Shown here in pieces: positions 46,603 through 57,793 of a stretch of DNA of 64,000 nt. The stretch's first letter is position 1, and each line of letters opens with the position of its first letter. The stretch comes from Prostheceraeus crozeri (lineage: Eukaryota; Platyhelminthes; Polycladida; Euryleptidae), in NCBI GenBank assembly GCA_907163375.1, contig CAJQUW010000551.1, forward strand, positions 62,001-126,000, written 5' to 3'. Both the position numbers and the translations under genes were made by a program. The notes below the pieces were generated by a model. The model worked only from the letters and a program-made list of their open reading frames with translations, was not told the origin of the DNA and did no database searches.

Positions 46603-47544
46603 GTGAGCATAATCTCCAGTGAATGTCTTAGAAACTTTGAAATTCGACTTTTCGTTCTTGTTTCAGTCACTTTTTTTGTCGTTATTGGTCAATCTAGTCA
46701 GCATACACGGGTAACTGACAAAAGAACAAAGGACAAATGAGCAAATGAGCATAGAGCAAAGGACATAAATCAGATAGTATGAAATCAGCAAAATGGCACA
46801 ATATAATAGGATAACATAATGATATAGTATGAGAGGACAGTAAATCAGATAGCTCCGAGATATAATGATTAAAATTTCCATTAATATATATATACATATG
46901 CGTCATATATATATGGGTCATTCCAAGACGATTCAATCCATTTTTGGAAAATTTTGTGGCACTAATTCTCTGATTTTCGGGTATATGTTTGCTATACCAT
47001 AGAAAGACCAAATCTGAAATATTAGCTTCCAATTTTGAATATAGCGGGATCTAGAGCTATATTTAGAAATTTAATTTTTTTCCAAATTTTTGAAATTCTC
47101 AAAATTTGAATTTTTACGCCACTGTAACTTTTTTCTGTATGTTCGTTACTCAACCAAACTTTGCATGCAGCATTAGTTTGGTATAAAGGAAGTCCTGTAT
47201 GAATTTCAACGGGTAACTGGCATGCAGAACGGAGCTACATGGCTCCAAAGATGGTACAAAAATGGGGTCCGCGAAAAAACACAAAAAATTTAAACTCATC
47301 TCACAACTTTCTGTATTCTTGTACCCGTAATAACCATGACAATTGTGATGCTGTATATCAGTGTGTTTCACATCTGTGATCTGAAGTGCTAACCAGAATA
47401 CATATAAAAATATTTTAGATGATGAAAATCTTGATTTTTCGACTTCTTATTTCTTGATTGATTCGGATAGTCTTGCAAAAACACAGTTTTGTAAAATGTG
47501 ACAAGAAAAAGACAATTCTAATAGACGCCGAAATCCTGTTGCAG
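46603..47544. other. Intron between exons c and d
   Basis: Donor GTGAGC at the left, acceptor CTGTTGCAG at the right. At about 46913 TGGGTCATTCCAAGACGATT resembles the terminal motif of a widespread type of MITE, but no matching inverted end was found. Confidence 0.45.
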
Positions 47545-47782
47545 ATGATGAACGGACAATCGCTGCAGCTATACTGGATGAATTCCAAGAACGTGTTCGT
47601 CTGAAAGTCATCAGTGACGGTCTTATTTCACTCCAACAACGTGTGGACGACGGCCTTCATCCTGTCAACATAAGCGGCTGTAAAGGAGGCTGGATACGAC
47701 GACCGTCAGCGCTGGTGGGGTGTCGAGTGATTCAAGAGAAGAATAATGGCGGAGAGTTCGATATTTTAGAATTAAGAACAAA
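47545..47782 (+). CDS. Unknown split gene (FANCB-like?), exon d
   Basis: A 238-bp exon between CTGTTGCAG and GTAAGA. It completes the Asp codon of exon c and reads DDERTIAAAILDEFQERVRL, KVISDGLISLQQRVDDGLHP, CKGGWIRRPSALVGCRVIQE and NNGGEFDILELRTK, leaving two bases. The arrangement is a helix (LDEFQERVRLKV), then RPSALVGCRVI and FDILELRT strands. In the FANCB comparison this corresponds to the RPGSFYGTLF..EGILIIYS block, again from memory and weak. The phase match on both sides is strong evidence that the exon is real. Confidence 0.82.
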
Positions 47783-47859
47783 GTAAGAACTTTTCTATGC
47801 CCGCACAATGTACATCGTAGCAATCACACAGTTGATGACAATAGGGTCGATTCCATCCA

Positions 47860-48066
47860 CCAACATATCGGGGATGGGCAGGAAGGACAGGGATCGGTGT
47901 GGTGCAAGACGGAGAGGGAGGAGGGCTCAAGTCCGCCCACCAACATCATCGGGGATGGGCATGAAGGATAAGGATCGGTTTGGTGCAAGACGGAGAGGGA
48001 GAAGGGCTCAAGTCCGCCCGCCAACATCATGGTGGATTGGCAGGAAGGACAAGGAGCGGTGTGGTG
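47860..48066 (+). repeat. 80-bp tandem repeat, 2.6 copies
   Basis: Units start with CCAACAT at 47860, 47940 and 48021 and share GGGATGGGCAGGAAGGAC, GGTGTGGTGCAAGACGGAGA and GGGCTCAAGTCCGCCC. It begins about 80 bp after the donor of exon d. Open frames across it are repeat by-products. Confidence 0.85.
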
Positions 48067-48689
48067 AGCTCTTTCATTTCCATGAGGTGTGAAGAGAGAT
48101 AAGGTTCAGATCAGTTGAACTGCCGTTGTCTGATTGATACCTGTTTTGTCAATTGTTTTCAGTCATTTTGAGTCCTGGAGTTGAAATATTAGGTAATCCG
48201 CACAATGAAGAGATATCATTGTCACCACGCCTTCTTCAGCATCGAAGGATGTCATTTTGCCGGGACATGTGCATCTGGAATTCACGTTTTTATGTCGCTC
48301 ACTTAAACGTTCTATTCATCCTGTTGCCATGTTTTAGAAAACGGCTGACACTGAAATTCAGAGCTACTTTCTGAGCCTTGTGTGAAATCTAGGCGTCATA
48401 TTGACAGATTGTGCACATTATTGGGAAAATCTTAGAAATGCTCAGAGAGTTTGGCTATGAAATAGAGAGAACGGATGGGATGGACTTCATACACCGTGTT
48501 TCGTGGTTTCTTTTAAAAACTGTCATTCTCGGCTGCGGCTGCAACGCCAGGGCGGTTACCGTTGAAAAGTCCAATCCATGTCAAATTTTAAGACAATCAC
48601 AATTTTTGCAATATTCATGCATGCGATTTTTTCGATATAACGTCGACGATACAGCATTTAGGATATTTCAAACTCATTAACGCAACTTA

Positions 48690-49020
48690 GCAAAGTCGAA
48701 TAGATATGTATGAAATCTTACTACGAATCTGCGCGTTCTGCCGAGTTCTGCTTTGTTCTACTTCTTGTCAAACAGGATCTAAGAAAAACACAGATAATCC
48801 AAAAGGGCACAGATTGCTGTTTTTGGCAGGGATAAATGAAATTTTTTATGCTTTCTTATTATTTAAAAAGTATTGACATGGAATATCTTCAAATCATTTC
48901 CTATCTTATTCAGTTCATCTGCCCCTGCCAATCAAGGTAAAGACACTCAGATTTGTCAAACCCCCAACGTCGGTAAACACTAGCATTTTGAGCAATTTAG
49001 TCCACATTCAACCATATTCT
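48690..49020 (+). repeat. Dispersed repeat, inverted relative at 52880-53010
   Basis: The left part (48715-48840: TACTACGAATCTGCGCG, GTCAAACAGGATCTAAGAAA, GGGCACAGATTGCTGTTTTT) is matched in inverse orientation at 52880-53010. The right part (48880-49020) matches 33435-33570 directly. The intervening 4 kb between the inverted pair contains the LINE and the H2A frame. Confidence 0.65.
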
Positions 49021-50635
49021 CGCATGCGTCGCCGATCAGAAACATGACAATATCACATACTCATGATAGGAAATGACCTAAAGACACACCATGGCAAAAT
49101 TATGTCTCCAGAGCTCATGGTACCCTGAGTTCCGTTATTTCCGTTATTTTCCGCTTTAAAATTATCCTTTCTCGTTTTTTTTACCAATTTTTCCATTATT
49201 TCCTTTTTTCTTCATTGTCATATGTATATTGCAAAATGCTACTGAATCTTGTTACCATATTCCTGGAACTTTCATGGTAACATTCAAACAAGTAGAATAA
49301 ATTGAAATGCGCTTAAGTACGATAATCCTAATCTCTTGCTTCAAGTGTGAGTATGATATGATTTTGAGGAGGTTCTACAAAGGGAATATTAACGTATGCG
49401 TTTATACGTATGGGATGTTTCTGATGAAATCGAAATTTTTTTTTTATTTTTGCTGCTCCTGCATCACATCATCACAATCTGGGCTGTTTGTAGAAACATG
49501 GAGATCAATTCAGCAAAAGAAGTACAAGCTTTGAATGCACAAATTTCTTCTGAATTCTTCAAATCCGCTTAAGGGTACAAAACTCAATGTAATCCTACTA
49601 TTTAGCTTTTTATCATTTTCTGAACATATCGTTAAAATATTGCGCTCGTACTTTCATGGACCAAATATTTGTGGTACGTCTGTCTTTTATGTTCATGTAA
49701 TCTATCATTTAGTACAAAAGTGCATTTTACAGCATCCACATTTAGTGAACAATAGGTCTATGGCAATATTACTGTATCAAGTCCTTCGCTACATCTTAAC
49801 CCTCATCGGCACACCTGTCTACCTGTGTAGACACAATGTTTTTTGAAGCACTTTAGCTTCTTCAAAAATGGTGATATCTTGATGAAATTTATTTTCCATG
49901 TCTATTTTTTAAGCATTATACTATCCTTAGAATTTCAGATCTAAAATCAATTTCGGTCATGTCAAACACCCATTACAATCATATTCGGCACACCTGTATA
50001 CCCTTGCATAAATAAGTACTTAATGTACAAAAATGGATTTTCAGAAGACAATAATTAAACTCTTGGTTCTGTTTGAGTGTCAGGCGTGCTTAGTTGTCTG
50101 AGAGAACATTTTACGGAAGTTCTTTTATGGGTCACAACGGTCAAAGTTCGTTTGGTCAAGTGAAGGATTGCCACAATAAAAACTGCTGTACATGCAGATG
50201 CATCATGTTGCATTTGTGCTTTGTGAGTGACAGTCTGAAAGATATTCTACAGGTATGTGGCGTTGGTCAGTCGAAGAAGTCAAAGTCTACTCCGCATTGG
50301 TTGAATCATTGCATAAGAAGAAATGGTTCATGCGTGATAGAAATATTCACTTCCAACTTCAGTAGGATATCATCGATCGTTATTGTACGAAATTTAGCGG
50401 CGTTCAATAGATTGGCGATCAACCTAAACCTTAGTTTGGTGCCTGTCTGCACAATATTATCATAACATGCTCACATGAGTGGTGAAATTTATTGTTTCGA
50501 AATTTTTTTGAAGCTATGAAGTTCAGTTATTGAACATATTCGAACATTTTTCAATAGTAAGTACTCACGATGGTACTATTTAGTAGATGCTCATTGCTCA
50601 TTACAATTCATGAAGAATGTGAACCTAGGTAGCCT
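49021..50635. other. Unassigned intron DNA
   Basis: Several frames (for example 50094-50465, with CHNKNCCTCRCIMLHLC) are open but show no known family. T-rich stretches of TTCCGTTATTTCC type occur near 49130. Nothing else is supported. Confidence 0.35.
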
Positions 50636-50639
50636 TACT

Positions 50640-51920
50640 TTTTGCTTTATCCGTTTAACGTCCTTTTCTCCATCTCCGTGGGGTTGGACGATGATTCTTC
50701 ATGGAATGCCTCAAGGTGTTCAGATTGAGAGTTACGGCTTATTTGAGGCCCGATTGCCGACAGTCTGCGGACACTGCTTCTTCCCAGGTCTTCTTTGGGC
50801 GGTCTCTTGTTGGTCCGCTGATCTTCATTTGCCATACTTTCTTCACCCAATCGCTGCTATCTTTCCGCCGTATCATCGCAATCTGCACACCCTCATTGCC
50901 TCATCGACCGACTGCAGGTTCAGGCACGCCAGAAGGTCTTGGCTGCTAACTCTATCTTCGAGAGACACACCACACATCCATCTGATCATCCTTCTGTCTG
51001 CTACTTCCATTCTTCTTTTCTACAGCTGTCAGAGCCCAAGTCTCACTTCCGTAAGTCATGGAGGCTCTGACTCATGAGTCGTAGATCTTGCCCTTCATCC
51101 AGTATGGAGCAGCACGACTGGTCAGGGTAGGCGATATCTCTCGGAATTTCTCCCCTCCCCCCCAGCCACTCAATTCGCGGAGTCACAGCTGCCTCCGTTC
51201 CACCACCGGAATCCAACATGTCTCCGAAGTATCAGAAACGGGTGATAGTGTCGCACCTGAGCATCTCCTGCCCTCTTCACTTGCTAATAATTGCGCCACT
51301 CAGGCGTTCACGAATGCGGTAGTTTCTTAAGCCTGAGCTTCCTTGGACTTGGACTTCTTGGGGAGAAGTACGGCCTGGATGTTGGGAAGGACACCTCCCT
51401 GAGCGATGGTGACTCCGCTCAGTAGTATGTTCAATTCCTCGTCATTGCGGACAGCAAGCTGAAGGTGACGTGGGATGATACGAGATCGGTGGTTGTCACG
51501 AGCAGCGTTACCTGCCAACACGAGGACCTCAGCTGCAAGATATTCCATGACAGCAGCGAGGTAGACTGCTGCACCGGCACCAATACGCTCACCATAGTTT
51601 CCCTTCTTCAAGAAACGGTGCACACGACCGACAGGGAATTGCAGACCGGCCCGTGAAGAACGGTTATTTGCCTTGCCTGATGCTTTAGCGCCTTTGCCTT
51701 TGCCGCGTCCAGTCATTTTGATGGATAGCTTCTCCTCTCTTGAGATTACGAAATGATCTTGCGGGCATTCTCCTTTGCCTTTGTATATTCTTCTTTAATC
51801 ACTTTTCGTCTTGAGTTCTCTTCCATATCGCGAATCGCATTCTCTTTTCTTCCACTGCTGCGGCTACTTCTTCGCACCACCATGTGTCAGCATGTCTTGG
51901 TGCACACTTCGTCTTGCCGC
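50640..51920 (-). mobile_element. Decayed LINE carrying an H2A frame in its middle
   Basis: On the minus strand from 51920, APRHADTWWCEEVAAAVEEK and [17 protein letters not shown] (51750-51915) form the linker after the endonuclease of a LINE. The next recognisable LINE sequence is RFRYFGDMLDSGGGTEAAV from about 51240, then REISPTLTSRAAPYWMKGK, MTYGSETWALTAVEKKNGSS near 51060, SSDWVKKVWQMKISGPTRDR and PKKTWEEAVSAD near 50770, the usual RT C-terminus. The whole catalytic RT core is absent and 51327-51716 instead holds a complete histone H2A. Stops and frameshifts affect the LINE parts only. Confidence 0.85.
51327..51716 (-). CDS. Histone H2A (intronless, embedded in a LINE)
   Basis: A complete 129-residue frame with the full H2A fold: N-terminal tail [20 protein letters not shown], helix 1 with [20 protein letters not shown], the [20 protein letters not shown] core, [20 protein letters not shown], the NDEELN acidic cluster and the C-terminal [15 protein letters not shown]. 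Compared with canonical H2A it differs at several usually fixed sites: Pro48 to Ala, Glu64 to Val in the acidic patch, Lys95 to Ile and Gly98 to Ser. There is no SQ(E/D)Y tail, so it is not H2A.X. No histone 3' stem-loop is visible within about 100 bases after the stop, and LINE-derived codons come to within about 30 bases of the start, so there is no histone-type promoter. It may be a retrocopy still open, or a transcribed variant. It lies antisense in the intron between exons d and e. Confidence 0.93.
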   Translation of the reverse strand: MTGRGKGKGAKASGKANNRSSRAGLQFPVGRVHRFLKKGNYGERIGAGAAVYLAAVMEYLAAEVLVLAGNAARDNHRSRIIPRHLQLAVRNDEELNILLSGVTIAQGGVLPNIQAVLLPKKSKSKEAQA

Positions 51921-51929
51921 TAAGTGAAA

Positions 51930-52380
51930 TAAGAAATGTAAGTCTAGCTCTAGATTATGTATTCAACAACTCAAATATTCTTCGTTTTTGCCGCATTAGT
52001 GTGAATTAATCTGTAAATAAAATTAAATATCTTTTTCAAATCAATCAGGTCAAATCGTACAGGTGGCGCTATCGAAGTGCCCATTACGAGTGAGCTGCTC
52101 AAAGTTGAGAAGAACGGTAGAGCAGATGCAAAAAGCGAACGGTGAATTTCGACGAGATCAGCAAACGTCTTCTGTCGAACGACAAAGATTGGAAAAAGAA
52201 AGGAAAGACATATCAAATGGAATCGAAGTTGCTGATCTACAGACAGAAAAAGGAAACTCTCGACAGGAGACTGCTCTCGAAAATAGAAATATACAAAGAG
52301 AAGATCTTGCATGGACAGGAATTAATTCACATACTAGTTTGAAAAGAAAGAACTTAAAGTGGAATTGGATGGTGTGAATC
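51930..52380 (+). other. Unknown coiled-coil-like fragment
   Basis: Two overlapping frames (52063-52377 and 52142-52342) are rich in Lys and Glu (RRDQQTSSVERQRLEKERKD; SKIEIYKEKILHGQELIHIL). It could be the broken end of a retroelement protein, since the hammerhead-like motif follows 30 bp downstream, or of a host coiled-coil protein. No domain is recognised. Confidence 0.35.
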
Positions 52381-52409
52381 AAAATGACAATGACTGGTTT
52401 TAGCGAATT

Positions 52410-52446
52410 ACCCCCTGAGGAAGAGCGAACGCTCGAAACGCGTAGG
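52410..52446 (+). ncRNA. Hammerhead ribozyme, type I, minimal stem III
   Basis: The segment reads: stem I ACCCC pairing with GGGGU, the catalytic box CUGAGGA (fits CUGANGA), one extra A, stem II GAGC-GAAC-GCUC, the invariant GAAA, a CGCG palindrome as minimal stem III, then UA at the cleavage site. All invariant core residues of the hammerhead are present. This layout is that reported for hammerheads of Penelope-like elements, which are thought to work as dimers through the palindromic stem III. The extra A before stem II is shared with the copies at 10.5 kb. Confidence 0.65.
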
Positions 52447-52879
52447 GGTTGTACATATCTTTTAATTAACTATTTTAATCTGGTCAATAAATTTCAAGGA
52501 GAGACGAATGCTGTTTTTAGCATGAACTGTAGTATGAAGAACCTCCTGTTGGCGGCCATCCTGTATGACATAACCCTTTCGTTAGATACTTTATCTGCAA
52601 TTTGTATGCCACACGAAATACAATGTGATTTGATGAAGTGAATCAATGGAATTAGACAAGAAATATTAACAAGATTTTCAACCATGGATAGCTTCATATA
52701 TTCAAATAATGAGCGTAAAGAGTCAACTGCCTGAAAATACATAAATGACGCTGTGTGGCAAAGTTCCTCTATTTTCCGTAACTTCCTCTAACGTATTCCT
52801 TTATTTTCTCTTTTTTCCGTTATCATTCTTCGGTAATAGCGCTGGGAACCCTGAGAACATGTACCTAACAAAAAAATAT

Positions 52880-53010
52880 ATGAAAACTTAGAAAATTTCA
52901 TTTTACTGAAAAACTGCAATCTGCGTCCTATTGGATGTGTTTTCTTTGATCCTGTCTGAGAAGAAGATGAACCTAGCAGAGCTCAGCAGACGCGCAGATT
53001 TGTAGTAGCC
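52880..53010 (-). repeat. Inverted copy of the 48.7-kb repeat
   Basis: Read on the minus strand: GGCTACTACAAATCTGCGCG, GACAGGATCAAAGAAAACAC and GACGCAGATTGCAGTTTTTC, matching 48700-48840. Just left, at 52838-52858, the bases GCGCTGGGAACCCTG look like a hAT right end (inverse CAGGGTTCCC), but the partner end was not found. Confidence 0.6.
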
Positions 53011-53184
53011 ATATGGTGTATATCATTCCGTGAAAGTCGCATTTTCGGTCTCGTTCCCTGCAGATACTCGCTGTAGCTGCCGGACTATAATTCTTTACTA
53101 GACAAGATAGTTATAATTTACTTGATGTTCAATCATTTTGAAATAATAAAATTAACATCATTATCACTCGGCTAGTCCCCTTTA

Positions 53185-55323
53185 CAGCGTTTCCAAAAGT
53201 GAGCTCGCAGCGCGCAGCTGCGCGGTTTTGCCGATTTCTGCGCGGAAGCGCGGAAAATTGAGAAGCTGCGCGGAATTTTGATGTCACAATCTTTTTTCAG
53301 TTTTAAGTGTGTTTTGATTCTTAGTGTGGTATTTTTCACAGAAATCATTTCAAATTAGACATTGTTCACCTAATGTACAGATTCTGTAGTACATTTGATA
53401 GAGCACATTTTTTGTTAGATAAAATAAAAGAAATATGCAAATTTTCGTGGACTTATCAGGTCCGCTTCATCAGGTTGCAGTGGTAAAACTGAAGTCAAAC
53501 CAAACGAGAGAACGATATACGTGTGTATATTAGGTAAATACATTTCCCATCGGTTCATCTCACTTTACGGAAATTCCTAGATTCCGCCGTTTCTCCCCTT
53601 TATATGAATTTTGTGCTGTTCGCCCTGAAAACGTTGAAAGACTTCGAGATCTTCTTTTAAACGTCAGCTCCTGTGATATATTTGATCTACGATCGTATGA
53701 TATCGATCATTTCGGACGTCTGTTGTTCCTTTATTCGACAAGAATATGTTGACAAGGTGATGAATGAAGATGAATTCTATAACGTTCCAAATGTTGAACA
53801 ATTATCGGATGATAATGTGCTGATTGGCGGGAAAGCTAGAGAAGCTCTTCGTAACGACCATCTTACGGCAGCACAACGTGCTTTATTTTTTCAACGAGTT
53901 CGTCTGTTCTATGGCCAGCTCCTTCGATCTTTGATCCATTACTTGCCTATTGGTAAACGTCTTCTGAGGGCTTGCAAATTCTTGGATCCGAAGCAGAGGG
54001 AAAATCTCAAATCCCAATTGAATTTCGATTGCGACGCCGACGCACTTCTTCTTGAATGGCGCAAGTTTCGTAGCGATGCGCAAATTGACACAAAGGAAGT
54101 CGACCTGCCCAAATTTTGGAAACATAGCCTCGAAGGATGCCTACCATTGTTTGAGTGCACTGGCCGAAAGTTGCATTATTCTACCTCATGGCAACGCTGA
54201 CACTGAAAGATTGTTTAGCTCGATGAAGCGCATTTTGACCACAGACCGCAACAGATTGCAGGATCCCAACTTTAACGGTATTCTGACAGTGAAATTATTT
54301 ATGCGAAATCGCGGATACAAGAGTGCAACGTTCCCAATTGGACGCAAGTTGCTCGATCGTTGCTATGAGGCATCGAATTCCTACATGCAGTATCTGAAGC
54401 AAAAGGAAAAGGAGCGCATTGAAGCAGAAAAAAGAAAGAGGAAGATCTGAAAGCCAGGGAGAAAGAGATGGAAAGAGAAAGAGTCAGGCAAGAAAAGGAA
54501 TCCGCAGAGAAACTCGCCGAGAGTAAGCGGAAAACGGCCATGGAATATATGGAGGCAGCCAAGAGGCTTATGCTAGAAGCACAATCGATAACAGATGCAG
54601 CTCCCGTGTCATCGAAAAAAGATGAGTCCAAAAGAAAGTTGAAAAGAACTTTGCCTTCGACCGAACCACTGATGGATACGAGGCGTCATAGACAATGATA
54701 AGACACTTGGTGCTGACTATTTTCTCGTCATCCTCAATTAAAGTTGTTACAAATTCAAAAGATGAATACAATTTTTCTTAAAAAAGCTTTATGTTTCTGT
54801 CAATATGTACATCTACATTCAGATAAGCTATATGTCCTTCACACTCGGTTACCGTGAAATGTAGTAAAACGTGGACCATTAGGCCACTTTTGAATTTTTT
54901 TGCAATAATTATCATGAAGACCTTTTGTTGTAGTCACATTCCCATGCCGCTTGACTCGAGAGATATTGGTACCGGAATAGTTTCTTGTTCATTTTGTGAA
55001 GTCTTTGATTATTACTGAAAATACAGTGCCTACTACACTATGCTTTGTTTATAGTTACCTACTAGTACTACTAGTTACAATATGTTAACCCTATTGATAG
55101 AAACAGTTATAAAGACCCAATCAGGTTCCATCGAAAGTCTACTTATGATTGAAAGTAAAAGTTGCACATCACTATGTAGGATTCATTTTTGAATATGCAA
55201 GAAAATGAAATCCAGAAAATCACAAATATGGTCTTAAAACTGCAATGTAAAGAGGGTTAGGGTCCATCTGCGGGATTTACTTGGCCTGCGTGGATTCTCA
55301 GAGATTTTACTTTGGAAACGCTG
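53185..55323 (+). mobile_element. hAT element, internally decayed
   Basis: Ends are inverted repeats CAGCGTTTCCAAA (left, 53185) and its complement TTTGGAAACGCTG (right, to 55323). CCTTTA is duplicated at the flanks (53179-53184 and 55324-55329). Inside, the plus strand encodes the transposase C-terminal half: YDRMISIISDV, FYGQLLRSLIHYLPIG, RACKFLDPKQRENLKS (53673-54200), then after a frameshift ESCIILPHGNADTERLFSSM and KRILTTDRNRLQDPN, the hAT dimerisation region, and a highly charged tail in a third frame (SAEKLAESKRKTAME). The N-terminal DNA-binding and first catalytic parts are missing. Near the left end GCGCGCAGCTGCGCGG forms a GC-rich palindrome. Confidence 0.88.
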
Positions 55324-55329
55324 CCTTTA

Positions 55330-57444
55330 TTCTCAGGATTAAGTTAATTGAATTCAGCAGCGCTATGAAACTTGCGAAATTCTATTGGTTGTATCGACTT
55401 CGTAAGTTACCCTTAGAATTCCATTTTTCTTTGCTTGAAGTCACTATGTCACTAATGAAATTCAATGTCATCATTGAAAAACCAAAGATTAGATGTTACT
55501 CTTGAAATCCAAAACCTGATCGTCAGATTGTTTCACATCTTTGCTGCTCAAGTGAAAACAGCACGCTAGTTTGCGTCTAATCTTGACAAATGAAATAGGT
55601 TTATTCGCAAGCTAAGCTTTCCTCAATTGCAGCGTATTTACATTGTGTATGTAAACCAGGGGCGATAATGATACGCGAGGTATTATACGCCCACCTAATT
55701 TTCTTCAGGAATATGGTAATATAAAATCGTTTGCACTCTATCTGGTAACTAGTATTTAGTATAACACTGGATTGTCTAAATTAATCCCGATCATTGACTG
55801 ATGAGCAATTTGACAACATCAAGTTTGTTGAAGATGCATTTTTCAATGGGTGATTCCTTTTCACTCTCACAAGTTACAACCGTCAATTTACATTCGAGTT
55901 ATTAGAGCAGCAACTGACGATTGAGATCGTGACGATTTCTCGAGGGGGAGAAAGCAGGACAATAATCAAACACGCGGCGTTGAGAAGAGACAGGGACCCG
56001 AACAGTCGCAAGGCTTCACAACTTAAAATAAACTTAGACTAAGTACATGAAAATAGCAATGTCACTCATAAAATCACGCCAAAAGCTCATGAACAATGAA
56101 ATGTCATCCAAACTTCCGCACTTATTTTAGTCGATGACTAATTCTATTTCTATGCTGACAGATATTTATCTTACATGGCTCATTCTATTTCTGTGCTTGC
56201 TGTCAAGCAGTCCTGTCGATTTTAAATTGTTTTCTTACCTTGTTGTGACTGCTCGGGTTTGTATTCGAATTTTTGTCTAAGGATCATAATTCTGTTCGTT
56301 TGTTTTCTTATGGCTACTGATGATGGATATCACGGTAGTAGCAATTATTATAGCAAAGTATCAGCTATTATGTAGCAATAAATTATATAACAGTTTGAAT
56401 TTTGCCTGAAGATTTGCATCATTAGCTGTCAGGATTCTTGTATTTTGCAACAGTTCAGTAACCTACATGCATTTCAAAGAAATTGAAAAGATAAGAAATC
56501 GGACATTTCGTAGCAAATTGTCGAACCCGAAATTTTTCAAGGAAAATTGAAATATGATGCTTAGCACAATGAAATTTTTATTTTAAATTAAATATTTGAC
56601 TCGAAAAACTTGAAATTCGGTGGTATTATGCTCCACTGTTGTTGTCATTATAACTTATTACAATGCTATCTTTGGAAAAAATGAAATACACATGTTTGTA
56701 ATGAAATCATCTTTATTCATGCGCAAATATAACATCACGACGTACACACTTTTTCGATAACTTCATTGATCTTTTCTTCTGTGACTCTGTTTTGTTTTGA
56801 GTAGCAAAACGGTAAACAATATGATCCTGGGATGCCGCGGAACATTGTGAAACGAATGACTCGATCGCTAATAGAGGTCGATCGATCATTTTAGGTGATT
56901 GTCAAAATGAGAAAGAGGGGGATTTACATAAATATACTGATTGAATATTGAGTTGCATCATCAGTTGAAAAATGGGAACATACCTGAATGGCTGCCATTT
57001 CATCCAATATTTATCATCAGCAAGCCTGGTTCACATTTCTCAACATCGACACCACTCCCTATTTAAAAATGCAGCCATGCCCGGGTAAATTGAGATTTAC
57101 AATTAACAAGCTAGTGAAATTTCTACGGGCATTCTTTAAACACACTACTGGCAAATCACATAAGCTAGTGTGCCTGGAATAGTAAATAGATGCTGCTTTT
57201 TGCAAGCACAATATAAACGTAGTGATTAAATATTGAGTTGCATCCTCAGCTGAAAAATGGTAGAATCATAAATTTATCAGTTCCCAACCCTTCGAGCCGA
57301 GATTTTCGCTTTCCGGCTGAGGCCGGCCTGTAAGAAACTGAAATTTCATAATGATGTGTTTGTAAAAAATACTTAATCTCTATTTGTATCATTTCTGAGC
57401 TGAAAAAGTTGACCTTGAGACATTTTCTTCTATTTTCTCAACAG
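55330..57444. other. Intron DNA left of the last exon
   Basis: No gene. A repeat-like segment ATATTGAGTTGCATC.TCAG.TGAAAAATGG occurs at 56943-56973 and again at 57228-57258, bracketing about 285 bp. The right edge is TTTTCTCAACAG. Confidence 0.45.
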
Positions 57445-57793
57445 TGACGCCGCTCAAATTTCACTCTTCACACATTGGCTTCGTTTTCAATTGTCTGACG
57501 ACTCGGAAGTTTCTCTAATGACCAAGGATTACAGTCTGAATTCTCTGTGGGGCCGCAGTCTGTCTCAAGTGACGGAATTAGAGAAGATATTTCGCTCCGA
57601 GGTTGATACAATGTTGGAAGAATTCGGAGGTCCGAAAGTCACCCAGGAAAATACTTCGTCTCCTACCAAAATCGCCGTTCTACTGCGTGAGTTGAAAGAA
57701 AGTCAACGAGTAGCTCCTCAAAAACTGAAGAAAGCCGTGAGAGATCGTCTGAGGACTCAAGCTAAACTGATTCGTGAAAGCTCACTATGCTAG
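57445..57793 (+). CDS. Unknown split gene (FANCB-like?), last exon e
   Basis: After TTTTCTCAACAG the exon takes the two bases carried from exon d to form Asn and reads DAAQISLFTHWLRFQLSDDS, EVSLMTKDYSLNSLWGRSLS, QVTELEKIFRSEVDTMLEEF, then KIAVLLRELKESQRVAPQKL and KKAVRDRLRTQAKLI before TAG. The first part closes the beta-rich domain; the rest is a basic helical tail. The earlier exons and this one give about 360 residues from exon a on, with no stop. The human FANCB tail is also helical and charged, which is compatible but not diagnostic. Confidence 0.85.

Noticed and set aside
48165-48195. A small exon after TTTTCAG joining exon d (47545-47782)
   Set aside because: Joining it in phase gives an immediate stop after seven residues, whereas the exon at 57445 continues the frame for over 110 codons.
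50094-50465. 123-codon open frame with a cysteine cluster
   Set aside because: No recognised zinc-binding spacing or family; probably a chance frame in intron DNA.
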